A DNA stretch of 64,000 nt from contig CABSNU010000010.1 of the NCBI GenBank assembly GCA_902479135.1, positions 1 to 64,000 on the forward strand. The letters are read 5' to 3'. How positions within the stretch are numbered: the first letter of the stretch is position 1; every line of letters begins with the position of its first letter. A program made the translations under genes and the position numbers. Positions 7,325 through 16,600 of the stretch are shown here, in pieces. Under the pieces are notes generated by a model that ran no database searches, was not told the origin of the DNA, and saw nothing but the letters and a program-made list of their open reading frames with translations. Source of the stretch: an uncultured Collinsella sp. GTDB taxonomy: Bacteria; Actinomycetota; Coriobacteriia; Coriobacteriales; Coriobacteriaceae.

Positions 7325-8086
7325 CTATTTGCCGTTGGACACGACCGTCTGGCCCTCGACACCGTTAAACCCAAACAGCATGTCGAGCGCCTGAATGTAC
7401 CACGGCGCGTCCTTGCCGACCTCTTCGATCTCTTTGGCAACTTCGCTGGCCTTCTTGGCGTTCGACGACTTCTTGCTCGGAGACGAATCCGAATCGTCGT
7501 CCAGTCCCAGCACGTCAATCTTGGTCTCGCCGGGCATCACCAGGCCCAGATCCTCGGTCGCCGCGTCCTTAATGCCCTCCTCCGAGAGCAGCTTGTCGAC
7601 GCTTTTCTGCAAGTCGTCGTTGTACTGCTGGCGTATCTCTACCTGTTTGGCCAAGATATCGCTCGAGCGTTTGGCAACGTAGAGGTCGCGCACGGGAAAG
7701 TACAGGCTCACGAGCACCAGGGCGACGACAATGCCAATAAACAGCCCGCGCTGGGGCCCATGCGTAAAGTCATAGATTGCCTTGACCACCGCGTTGTCGT
7801 TGGCGTAGTGCATGAAGTCCGAGCCCGAAAGACGGTTCGAGGGACGGCGCGGCTTGTCGGACGCCTGGGTCGAAGGGCACGACGCATGCTTGGAACGCGA
7901 TGGGCGCACCGGACTATCCGAGGAACTATTTGGCTGAGCATTGGGATGCGAAGTCGCCGGCGAGCTATACCTGGAGCGATCAGCACCAGCATAACCAGAC
8001 CCGCCAAGCTGTGCGGTACGCGCACGACGAGGCGACGGCTCACGCGAACCGGCGGAATAGTACCTGTTGTCGTAAATCTGATCCAT
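7325..8086 (-). CDS. FtsB/DivIC-type septum formation initiator
   Basis: 253 residues from the ATG at 8086 (MDQIYDNRYY); a longer frame reaches 8227 but would start inside the eno terminator region, and AAGG lies just upstream of 8086. The N-terminal about 100 residues are Ser/Pro/Arg-rich and probably disordered. One membrane helix (GLFIGIVVALVLVSLYFPVR) is followed by the short extracytoplasmic coiled coil with QQYNDDLQKSVDKLL and the DLGLVMPGE segment typical of DivIC. The acidic/Lys-rich tail (DDDSDSSPSKK) is unusual. Role: divisome assembly with FtsL/FtsQ. Confidence 0.8.
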   Translation of the reverse strand: MDQIYDNRYYSAGSREPSPRRARTAQLGGSGYAGADRSRYSSPATSHPNAQPNSSSDSPVRPSRSKHASCPSTQASDKPRRPSNRLSGSDFMHYANDNAVVKAIYDFTHGPQRGLFIGIVVALVLVSLYFPVRDLYVAKRSSDILAKQVEIRQQYNDDLQKSVDKLLSEEGIKDAATEDLGLVMPGETKIDVLGLDDDSDSSPSKKSSNAKKASEVAKEIEEVGKDAPWYIQALDMLFGFNGVEGQTVVSNGK

Positions 8087-8177
8087 GTGCGCCTTGTGCG
8101 GTTGAGGTTTGTTTGCGCTAAGTCCTTTAGTTATAGCACGAGCGCCCGCGCCGCCTTCGCCAGCCTTTGCTCGACAT

Positions 8178-8210
8178 AAAAAAGGCGCTGAGCCGTATGG
8201 CCCAGCGCCC
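8178..8210 (-). terminator. Terminator of eno
   Basis: GGCGCTGAGCC (8184-8194) pairs with GGCCCAGCGCC (8199-8209). On the minus strand the stem is followed by six T residues, a strong intrinsic terminator separating eno from divIC. Confidence 0.88.
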
Positions 8211-8281
8211 ATAGTTCTTTGCGGCATCCAGCCAAGGCGGGGAGGAACCGAGTCAGCCTCCCCCTCGCCAAATTCGCCCGT

Positions 8282-9571
8282 TTAGCGAATGTTGTAGAAC
8301 GCGGCCTTACCGGCGTAGCGCGCGCTGCCCTCGAGCTCGTCCTCGATGCGGATGAGCTGGTTGTACTTGGCAATACGGTCGCTGCGGCACGGGGCGCCCG
8401 ACTTGATCTGGCCGGCGTTAACACCCACGACCAGGTCAGCGATGGTGGAGTCCTCGGTCTCGCCGGAACGGTGACTCACGATGCAAGCGTAGCCGGCCTC
8501 CTTGGCAGTCTCGATAGCCTCGAGCGACTCGGTGAGCGTGCCAATCTGGTTGACCTTGACCAGGATCGCATTGGCGGCGCCCAGCTCGATGCCCTTCTTA
8601 AGGCGCTCGGTGTTGGTGACGAACAGGTCGTCGCCTACGAGCTGCACCTTGTTGCCAATGCGGCGGGTGAGCTCGACCCAGCCGTCCCAGTCCTCCTCTG
8701 CCATACCATCCTCGATGGAGATGATGGGATAGGTGTCGACAAGCTTCTCCCAGTAATCGACCATCTGAGCGCTCGTGTACTCTACGCCCTCGCCCTTGAG
8801 CTCGTACATACCGGTCTCGGCGTTGTAGAACTCGGTGGACGCCGGATCCATGGCGTACATGAAGTCGACGCCGGGCTTAAAACCAGCCTTCTCCACGGCC
8901 TTGGTAATGTACTCGAACGGCTCGGCATTGGTTTTGAGGTTGGGCGCGAAACCGCCCTCGTCGCCCACGCCGCCGCCCAGGCCGGCCTCGTGCAGCACGC
9001 CCTTGAGGGTGTGGTAGACCTCGGCGCACCAACGCAGGCCCTCGGCAAAGCTCGGGGCGCCCACCGGCATGATCATGAACTCCTGGAAGTCGACGTTATT
9101 GTCGGCATGCACGCCGCCGTTGAGGATGTTCATCATGGGCGTGGGCAGCAGATGGGCGTTGACGCCGCCCAGGTACTGGTACAGCGAAAGACCCGCCGAC
9201 TCGGCAGCGGCGCGGGCGACGGCCAGCGACACGCCCAGGATGGCGTTGGCACCGAGCTTGGTCTTGTTGGGGGTACCGTCCGCGGCAATCAGCGCGGCAT
9301 CGACGGCGCGCTGGTCGAAGGCGTCGAGGCCCACGACGGCGTTAGCGCACTCGTTATTGACGTGCTCGACGGCCTGAGAGACGCCCTTGCCCAGGTAGCG
9401 GCTCTTGTCGCCATCGCGCAGCTCGCAGGCCTCAAAGGCGCCGGTCGAAGCACCCGAAGGCACCATTGCGCGGCCAAAGCTGCCGTCCTCGAGCACGACC
9501 TCGACCTCGACGGTGGGATTGCCGCGGCTGTCGAGTACCTCGCGACCGTAGACGTCCAAAATATCGCTCAT
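8282..9571 (-). CDS. eno: Enolase (phosphopyruvate hydratase)
   Basis: 429 residues, full family length. It has the N-terminal GREVLDSRGNPTVEVEV, the metal ligands in SIEDGM and GDDLFVTN, the catalytic Lys in ILVKVNQIGT and the SHRSGETEDSTIADL loop. It converts 2-phosphoglycerate to phosphoenolpyruvate in glycolysis. GAGGGAG precedes the ATG. It heads the eno-divIC-ppx block but has its own terminator. Confidence 0.98.
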   Translation of the reverse strand: MSDILDVYGREVLDSRGNPTVEVEVVLEDGSFGRAMVPSGASTGAFEACELRDGDKSRYLGKGVSQAVEHVNNECANAVVGLDAFDQRAVDAALIAADGTPNKTKLGANAILGVSLAVARAAAESAGLSLYQYLGGVNAHLLPTPMMNILNGGVHADNNVDFQEFMIMPVGAPSFAEGLRWCAEVYHTLKGVLHEAGLGGGVGDEGGFAPNLKTNAEPFEYITKAVEKAGFKPGVDFMYAMDPASTEFYNAETGMYELKGEGVEYTSAQMVDYWEKLVDTYPIISIEDGMAEEDWDGWVELTRRIGNKVQLVGDDLFVTNTERLKKGIELGAANAILVKVNQIGTLTESLEAIETAKEAGYACIVSHRSGETEDSTIADLVVGVNAGQIKSGAPCRSDRIAKYNQLIRIEDELEGSARYAGKAAFYNIR

Positions 9572-9852
9572 GTTGTCTCCCTCTCACTTGGAAACGTAGT
9601 GGATGCAAGCGACCGGCTGACCGTGCACCATCGGTGCGCCTCCGTAAGTTAGCCATGTCGCACTTTTTGCATTATGCCCTAAGTTAGCCGAGGGATACAT
9701 ATGAATTAGAGAAATCATTCTTTGAGGCGCTTGTTTTTGCACCGAGCATTCATCTCTGGAGGTCGCCCCCCCCATTAAATTCTTCTATCGGCATACCGTC
9801 TTTACCTGGCTTGCGAATGAAAGAGCCAATAATGTGCTTTCACATCGTGCAA

Positions 9853-9936
9853 AGTTCTGGATATCGTGCAAATCTAAGGGTCTAGAGTTCTGGATATCGC
9901 GCATAATCAGGTTATAAAAGTTCTGGATATCGTGTA
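9853..9936. promoter_or_regulatory. Three direct repeats at exact 33-bp spacing upstream of the DUF4143 ATPase
   Basis: AGTTCTGGATATCGTGCA recurs at 9853, 9886 and 9919 with one to two changes (AGTTCTGGATATCGCGCA, AGTTCTGGATATCGTGTA). Spacing is exactly 33 bases, about three helical turns, so proteins bound there would lie on one face of DNA. Each repeat contains the palindrome GATATC. The last ends 10 bases before the chosen start codon. The rest of the 375-base gap between eno and this gene shows only a minor 10-mer repeat (TAAGTTAGCC at 9645 and 9680). Confidence 0.75.
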
Positions 9937-9946
9937 CGAGGTAGCC

Positions 9947-11314
9947 ATGCTTAAACGAAAAGCCTATGACAAACTACTAAAATGGAAGCATGAAAGCGCT
10001 GGTAAAACAGCACTTCTTATTGAAGGAGCCCACCGCGTCGGCAAGAGCACGCTTGCCCGCACGTTTGGAGAAACCGAATACAAGTCCTGCCTTGTCATTG
10101 ATTTCTTTCAAGCACCTGCCGAAGTTAAGCAATATTTTGAGGACTATCGCACTGACTTCGACTCGCTCTTCCTCTATCTCTCGGTTTTCTATAACGTCAA
10201 ACTCTATGAACACGAGACGCTTATCGTCTTTGACGAGGTCCAGATGTACCCGCAAGCACGCGGACTCATCAAGTATCTCGTTGCAGACGGACGTTACGAC
10301 TACATCGAAACTGGATCCCTGCTCAGCATCAAGCAGAACATTAAAGATATCGTCATCCCATCCGAGGAAGAGTCTCTGGAACTTGAGCCCCTCGACTTTG
10401 AGGAGTTTCTTTGGGGCATGGACGAAAAGGGGCTGGCCGATCTCATTCGCATGAGTTTTAACAAGATGAAGCCGCTCCCCGATGCCCTACATCGCAGAGC
10501 GCTCTCCCTTATGCGCGAATACATGCTCGTAGGCGGCATGCCTGAGCCGGTATCCATCTATGTTGAACAGCGCGCTTTTGCGCCCGTCGACGCTTCGAAG
10601 CGCCGAATCGTCCAGCTCTATCGCAACGATATCTCTCGTTTTGCAACCGGTTACGAATTCAAAGTCGTCTCCGTACTCGATGGCATCCCGGGTCAGCTCT
10701 CTAGGCACGAAAAACGATTCAAGCTTTCCTCACTTGATAAAAACGCACGCATGCGCACCTACGAAGAGGCCTTCTTTTGGCTGGCAGACGCGCGAATTGC
10801 CAATATCTGCTATGCCGCAAGCGAACCGAGCGTGGGCCTTTCACTCAGCATGGAGCAAACGGCTCTCAAGTGCTACATGGCAGACACCGGCCTGCTTGTA
10901 ACGCTTGCCTTCTCTGACAACAACGATACCGATGAAGACGTTTACAGGGCCGTGCTTCGCGGCGACATCGGATTGAACGAAGGAATGCTTACCGAAAACT
11001 ACGTTGCCCAATCTCTAAAGGCCAATGGACACAGGCTCTTCTTTTATTTCCAAAGCGGAAAGAAGGAGGGGGAGGAGCGCATGGAAATCGACTTCCTCGT
11101 TACCCGACCCTATGTCAATGCCGCCGGAAAGCCGCGCATCAGCCCCATCGAAGTTAAGTCGCCACGCAGATACGGAACCATCTCCCTCGACCGATTCCGC
11201 GCGCGCTTTAACAAGAAGATTGGGATGGCTTACGTGTTGCACCCTAAACAACTCGAGTGGGATGCCGAAGCGCAGCTGGCACATCTTCCGTTGTATATGG
11301 CCTTTTGCTTGTAG
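9947..11314 (+). CDS. AAA+ ATPase with DUF4143 domain
   Basis: 455 residues from ATG 9947, chosen because GAGG lies upstream and the family usually starts MLKRKAY; an in-frame GTG at 9932 would run into the repeat. The N-terminal AAA_14 domain has Walker A GAHRVGKSTL (about 28-37) and Walker B LIVFDEVQ. The C-terminal DUF4143 half, ending in an IEVKS nuclease-like segment, includes EIDFLV and PIEVKSP. Such proteins are abundant in gut bacteria and often horizontally exchanged; function is unsettled, with proposed roles in toxin-like or DNA-related activity. Codon use is less GC-rich than in neighbours, which fits acquisition. It appears monocistronic. Confidence 0.85.
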   Translation: MLKRKAYDKLLKWKHESAGKTALLIEGAHRVGKSTLARTFGETEYKSCLVIDFFQAPAEVKQYFEDYRTDFDSLFLYLSVFYNVKLYEHETLIVFDEVQMYPQARGLIKYLVADGRYDYIETGSLLSIKQNIKDIVIPSEEESLELEPLDFEEFLWGMDEKGLADLIRMSFNKMKPLPDALHRRALSLMREYMLVGGMPEPVSIYVEQRAFAPVDASKRRIVQLYRNDISRFATGYEFKVVSVLDGIPGQLSRHEKRFKLSSLDKNARMRTYEEAFFWLADARIANICYAASEPSVGLSLSMEQTALKCYMADTGLLVTLAFSDNNDTDEDVYRAVLRGDIGLNEGMLTENYVAQSLKANGHRLFFYFQSGKKEGEERMEIDFLVTRPYVNAAGKPRISPIEVKSPRRYGTISLDRFRARFNKKIGMAYVLHPKQLEWDAEAQLAHLPLYMAFCL

Positions 11315-11353
11315 AGACCTCTCTACGAATGGATGCCGTGAGAGACGCAGGCC

Positions 11354-12214
11354 TCACTCGCTTGCTTTTGCTTGGTCCCACAGGTCGTTGAGTTGAGCGG
11401 TTGAGCAGGCGGCGAGGTCATCGCCCGCCTCGTGCACGGCGGCCTCCATCGCGGCCCAGCGACGGCGAAACTTGGCCGTGCTCGCGCGCAGGGCGCTCTC
11501 GGCGTCGATGCCCTCTTTGCGCGCAACGTTGACCAGGGCAAAGAGCAGGTCGCCAAACTCCATCTCGCGCTCGGGCGTTCCGGGGGCCTCGGCCTCAAAC
11601 TCGGCACGCTCCTCGGCGACCTCGTCCCACACATCCTGGACCGTCTCCCACTCAAAGCCCACGGCAGCCGCCTTGCGCGACACCTTCTGTGCCTGCATCA
11701 GCGCCGGCAGATGCGTGGGCACGCCGTCGAGCAGACCCTCGGGCGCAGCCTCGCCCGCCGCCACGGCCTTGTCCTTGGCAGCCTTCTCGGCAAGCTTGAC
11801 CTCGTCCCAGATCTTGAGCACCTCGTCGGAGCTGTCGGCGTCCGCATCGCCAAACACGTGTGGGTGGCGGCGGATGAGCTTGGCGTCGATATCGCGTGTC
11901 ACATCGGCCAGCGTAAACTCACCGGCGTCCGCCGCAATCTGCGCATGCAACACTACCTGCATGAGCACGTCGCCCAGCTCCTCGCGCAGATGCGTGGCAT
12001 CGTCGGCCTCGATGCAATCGAGCGCCTCGTAGGCCTCCTCGATCATGTTTTTGCCAATGCTGCGGTGCGTCTGCTCGCGGTCCCACGGGCAGCCATCGGG
12101 CTGACGCAGGCACCAGATGGTCTGCACCAGATGCTGCAGATCGGCCGATGCATCTACCAGCGTGGACAGGTCGCGCGAACCCTCGGCATTTTGCTGAGCC
12201 ATGTGCTGCGCCAT
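11354..12214 (-). CDS. mazG: MazG nucleoside triphosphate pyrophosphohydrolase
   Basis: 286 residues from ATG 12214, which has AGGAGG just upstream; a longer frame to 12322 overlaps the previous gene and lacks support. It has the double-domain MazG layout: CPWDREQTH and the EEAYEALDCIE/EELGDVLMQVV metal-binding helices in the N half, and KVSRKAAAVGFEW with EFGDLLFALVNVARK in the C half. It hydrolyses NTPs and dNTPs, limiting misincorporation or lowering (p)ppGpp. Only two bases separate it from the phosphoesterase gene upstream. Confidence 0.92.
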   Translation of the reverse strand: MAQHMAQQNAEGSRDLSTLVDASADLQHLVQTIWCLRQPDGCPWDREQTHRSIGKNMIEEAYEALDCIEADDATHLREELGDVLMQVVLHAQIAADAGEFTLADVTRDIDAKLIRRHPHVFGDADADSSDEVLKIWDEVKLAEKAAKDKAVAAGEAAPEGLLDGVPTHLPALMQAQKVSRKAAAVGFEWETVQDVWDEVAEERAEFEAEAPGTPEREMEFGDLLFALVNVARKEGIDAESALRASTAKFRRRWAAMEAAVHEAGDDLAACSTAQLNDLWDQAKASE

Positions 12215-12216
12215 GG

Positions 12217-12765
12217 TTATTCCTCCTCCAGGACCACGTGACGGAACGCGCCGCCCTCGTAGATGCCGTAGCTGTGCGTGCCGTCCTTGGGGATGCTCAC
12301 GCTGCCGGGGTTGAAGAGCCACAGACCCGGGTGCGCCTCGCTTTCCTCGTTAACCTTGATGTGCGTGTGGCCGTAGACGAGCGCGGAGCCCTCGGGCAGC
12401 GCGGGCGCGTGGTCGACGCTGTTGTGCATGCCGGCGCCAAAGACGTGACCGTGCGTCAGGAACAGCTCGCGGCCGGTCTCGTCGAACAGCGTGGCGTAGT
12501 CCGCCATGACGGGAAAGTCGAGCACCATCTGGTCGACCTCGGCGTCACAGTTGCCACGCACCGCGATGATGCGGTCGGCCAGGGCGTTGAGCAGCGGAAT
12601 CACACGCTTGGGGGCGTAGTCGCGCGGCAGGTCGTTGCGCGGGCCGTGGTAGAGCAGGTCGCCCAGCAGCACAATGCGGTCGGGCTGCTCGGACTCGATG
12701 GCGGCGACCAGGCGCTCGGTCCAATATGCCGAGCCGTGGATGTCGGAAGCGATGAGGTATTTCAT
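12217..12765 (-). CDS. yfcE: YfcE-like metallophosphoesterase
   Basis: 182 residues from ATG 12765 with AAAGGA upstream. The Metallophos_2 motifs are complete: SDIHGS at 7-12, LGDLLYHGPRN, RGNCDAEV, LTHGH, GHTHI and a terminal NPGSVSIPK. These bind two metals and make a small phosphodiesterase of the E. coli YfcE type; natural substrate is unknown. It lies between mazG and the LarC-like gene on the same strand with tight spacing, so these three are likely one operon. Confidence 0.88.
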   Translation of the reverse strand: MKYLIASDIHGSAYWTERLVAAIESEQPDRIVLLGDLLYHGPRNDLPRDYAPKRVIPLLNALADRIIAVRGNCDAEVDQMVLDFPVMADYATLFDETGRELFLTHGHVFGAGMHNSVDHAPALPEGSALVYGHTHIKVNEESEAHPGLWLFNPGSVSIPKDGTHSYGIYEGGAFRHVVLEEE

Positions 12766-12820
12766 GGTGGTCCTTTCGGGTGGGGTGGATATGACTGGGC
12801 GCGGGATGTCGCCGGCCGCG

Positions 12821-13306
12821 CTATTCAAATCGCAGTGCCGCGCTCTGGGCCGCCTGCATCACGCGTTGGAGCGGCACGTTGTGCTCACGGGCAAGACGGG
12901 CGCAATCCTCGTACTCGGGAGCCGCGCGCTCGCTGCCGTCGGGCAGGGTGGCTACTTTGACGGCCACCTCGCCCCAAGGCGTCGCCACCTGCTCAAAACG
13001 ACGCGGCAGACAGACGCGCTCCATAACCTGGCGGCGGATGCCGTTGGTCGTGGTTTCCAAAAAGATGATCATCTGCAGACGGTCAATGTCCTCGCGGGCG
13101 CAGATTACCTGCAGCTGCCAGCCGGGACGACCTTTTTTGCAGTAGAGGGGCAGCCAGTGCACTTCGCGGGCACCCGCCTCGCGCAAGCGGTCGGCGGCAT
13201 AGGCGAGTACCTCGGGCGACGCATCGTCGATGTCGCACTCCAGCTTGACGATGGTTTCGGGCGCATCGGTCTCGCGGGACAGCGGAGATTTGCTATCGCA
13301 TGGCAT
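12821..13306 (-). CDS. Stand-alone LarC C-terminal (DUF111) domain protein
   Basis: 161 residues that match only the C-terminal half of LarC, the nickel insertase for the lactate racemase cofactor: VKLECDIDDASPEVLAYAAD near the start, YCKKGRPGWQLQVIC, LETTTNGIR, and APEYEDCARLARE near the end. The N-terminal LarC1 region is absent and no larA, larB or larE lies nearby. In some bacteria LarC is made from two overlapping frames; here the upstream DNA is a repeat-bearing intergenic region, so the protein is solitary. Role unknown: a metal-related function or a remnant. Confidence 0.75.
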   Translation of the reverse strand: MPCDSKSPLSRETDAPETIVKLECDIDDASPEVLAYAADRLREAGAREVHWLPLYCKKGRPGWQLQVICAREDIDRLQMIIFLETTTNGIRRQVMERVCLPRRFEQVATPWGEVAVKVATLPDGSERAAPEYEDCARLAREHNVPLQRVMQAAQSAALRFE

Positions 13307-13412
13307 ACGGTCCGGATCCTTTCAGCGCGGGCTCGTTTTGTTCACCCAAACGCTAGCACATCGGACGTGGCACAGGCATGACTTTCGTCCATCGCCGCCC
13401 TCGCCCCTATCT

Positions 13413-13477
13413 AAACATGTACATCAGCCTCCAAACATGTCATTTTTTGTCGGTTTTGGAGGCTGACGTACATGTTT
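13413..13477. repeat. Hairpin repeat family 2, copy 1
   Basis: AAACATGTACATCAGCCTCC (from 13413) pairs with the inverse at 13455-13477 (23-bp arms, one mismatch). The loop starts CATGTCATTTTTTG. The left 37 bases are identical to copy 2 at 17722. It lies in the 384-base gap between the divergent LarC-like and ABC transporter genes, which otherwise shows no gene. Confidence 0.8.
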
Positions 13478-13690
13478 CGGAGCGGGGCCGTACGCGATCA
13501 GAATTGCGCCTGCACTCCGTCCACCACAAAGTTCGCCGCACTCAACAATTTTGAACTTTCTACGCAGTTCATCGGCCAAAAAATAACCCTCGGCATACTT
13601 ACCCGCTGCACGATGTTACTCTAGTTGCATTAGGCTAACTAAGCGGCTGCCGAGGACCCCGCCCGGCACCGTTACGGCATAGGAGGTTTC

Positions 13691-16600
13691 ATGTTCGAGA
13701 AGCGGCTCTTCTCCCTGGTTCCGCAGGCAACGCCCTACATTATGGCAAGCGTCCTGTTTAAGTGGATCGCGCTCATGGCAAACATCACGGTGATGTGGGT
13801 GCTTGCGCGCATCTTGGGCGGCATCGTCACGGACGGTCTTTCCGCCGCGCTCGCCGTCGACGCCCTCGCACAGACGGCCTTGCCGCTCGCCGCCGCCATC
13901 ATCGTGCGCGCCGCCTCCATCTACCTGGCCCAACGCGCCGGCGACAAGGCCGCGTTCGAGGCCGTCCGCCGCGTGCGCTCGCTCGTCTACGACAAGCTCA
14001 CCGCACTCGGCCCCTCCTACACCGAGACCGTCCCCACCGCCGAGGCCGTCCAGACCAGCGTCGAGGGCGCCACGCAACTCCAGGTGTACTTTGGCGGTTA
14101 CCTGCCGCAGCTCTTCTTTGCCGGCTTGGCACCCATCACGCTGTTTGTGCCGCTCGCGGGCCAGGCGGGTCTTCCCGCCGCGCTGCTGCTCGCCTGCGTT
14201 CCGGTCATCCCCGTCTCCATTATGATGGTCATGCGCAACGCCAAAAAGATCGGTGCCGAGTACTGGGGCAGCTACGTCGACCTGGGCGGCATGTTCCTGG
14301 AGGCCGTGCAGGGTCTCACCACCCTTAAGGTCTACCAGGTCGATCGCAGCTGGCACGAGCGTATCAACGCCGAGTCCGAGCGTTTTCGCACGGCGACCAT
14401 GCGCCTGCTGGTGATGCAGCTGCGCTCCATTTGCGTTATGGACCTGGTCGTCTATATGGGCGCCGCGCTCGGCATTATCGTAGCCGTGCTGCAGCTCGCC
14501 ACGGGCAAGATTGGCTTTGAGGCGGCCTTCCTCATCGTCTTTCTGTCGCAGGAGTTCTTTTTGCCCATGCGCCGCTTGGGTTCGCTGTTTCACACGGCCA
14601 TGAACGGCATGGCGGCCTCACGACGCATGTTTGGCATCCTGGATACGCCCGAGCCCGAGCGCGGCGATGTTGAGCTTGACGGTCGCGGCGATATCGAGCT
14701 CGCGGGCGTGAGCTACGCATACGGTGACCGCACGGTGCTGGACAGCGCCAGCGCGACCATTGCGCACGGCTCGCTCGTGGCACTCGTGGGCGAAAGCGGC
14801 GGCGGCAAGTCCACGCTCGCGGGGATTATCGCGGGCCGCAAGGGTGCCTACCGTGGCAGCGTGCGCATCGGCGGCGTCGAGCTGCGCGATGTCACGGCCG
14901 CCTCACTCATGCGCGCCGTCACCCTGGTGCCCACCAACGGCTACCTGTTTGCCGGCACCTTGCGCGACAACCTGCTGCTCGCCCAGCCCAATGCCACCGA
15001 TACCGAGCTTTTGCGCGCGCTCGACCGCACGCGCGTGGCGGCCTTTGTGCAGGCCAACGGCGGGCTCGACATGGTGATTAACGAGGGCGGCACCAACCTT
15101 TCGGGCGGCCAGCGCCAACGCGTGTGCATGGCCCGCGCCCTGCTGCACGACTCGCCGATCTATGTGTTTGACGAGGCTACGAGCAACGTCGATGCCGCAA
15201 GCGAAGCCGCGATCGGCGAGGTCATCGCGTCGCTTGCCGGCGGGCACACTGTAATTGTGGTGGCACACCGCCTGTCGACGATCGTAGACGCCGATCAGAT
15301 CCTGGTGCTGGAGCGTGGCCGTATTGCCGAGCACGGGACTCACGGCGAGCTCTTGGCCACCGCGGGCGCCTATGCGCGCATGTGGAACAGCCAGGAGCAG
15401 CTCTCGGCATATGCGTATGCGGAGGGTGATGCCGAGGATGCCGGCGCGGTTGAGGCTGTTGACGGCAGCGCCGCCTGTACCGATGGCCTCAACGGTGCCG
15501 GCTCGTCTTCCGCTGCCGCGGCGCCTGACTCCGGCCGCGCCCGTCGCTCGGCGCCGTCCATCATGTGGCGCATGATGGGGCTCGTCCGACCGCTTGCCGG
15601 CTGGCTTGTGCTAGCCGTCGCGCTGGGCAGCATTGGCATGCTCACCGCCGCGTTCGTGCCGGCCTTTGGCGCCCTTGGCCTTATGGCCGCGCTGGGCCGC
15701 AACGCCTTGGGGCTTGGTCTTATCGCAGCATGCGCGGCCTGCGCCGCCTGCGGCATCGCACGCGGGCCGCTCCACTACGGCGAGCAGCTCTGCAACCATT
15801 ACATCGCATTCCGCCTGCTCGCACACATTCGCGACCTGGTGTTTGGCGCCCTGCGCCGGCTCGCCCCCGCCAAGCTCGAGGGCCGCGGCAAGGGCGAGCT
15901 CGTGAGCCTGGTCACCTCGGATATCGAGCTGCTCGAGGTCTTCTACGCGCACACCATCTCGCCCATTGCCATCGCTCTGGTCTGCACCGTTGCGTTTGAG
16001 GGCTTTTTGCTGGCTGTGAGCCCCGAGCTCGCGGGCATCGCGCTCGTGGCCTACGCGGTCCTGGGCGTGCTGCTGCCTCTGGCTTCGGCCAAGGCATGCG
16101 GCACCACCGGCCGCCAGAGCCGCGAGGGCGCCGGTAAGCTGGGCGCCTTTGTGCTCGACAGTCTACGCGGCGCGTCCGAGACTATCCAATTTGCCGGTGG
16201 CGCCGATCGCAGCCGTGCCCTGGGCAAACTGACCGAGCAAGTCGGCGCCGTGGACGCGCGCCTCAAGCGCCGTCAGGCGGCCAGCGAGGCCGTAGCCGAT
16301 GCGCTTATTCTTGCGGCCAATCTGGTGATGCTCGGGCGTGCGCTGCAGCTGGTGTCTGCGGGAACGATTGATTTTGCTGCAGCGTTTGTCGCCGTCTTTA
16401 CCTTTGTGTCGTCGTTTGGCTCGGTGATGGCCGTGAGCCGCCTGGGCGCCTCACTGCAGGAGACGCTCGCCTCGGGCGCACGCGTGCTCGATTTGCTCGA
16501 CGAGCGGCCCCAGTGCGCCGAGGTCGCCGATGGACAGGACGTTGAGTTTGCCGGCGCCGCAGCCGAGCATGTGAGCTTTAGCTATGCGGGCGGCGTGGAC

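Noticed and set aside
9645..9689. Pair of TAAGTTAGCC 10-mers 35 bases apart upstream of eno
   Set aside because: Too short and only two copies; no clear relation to a promoter, so not reported as a feature.
9853..9936. CRISPR array
   Set aside because: Repeats are 18 bases with 15-base gaps, only three in number, directly at a gene start and without cas genes.
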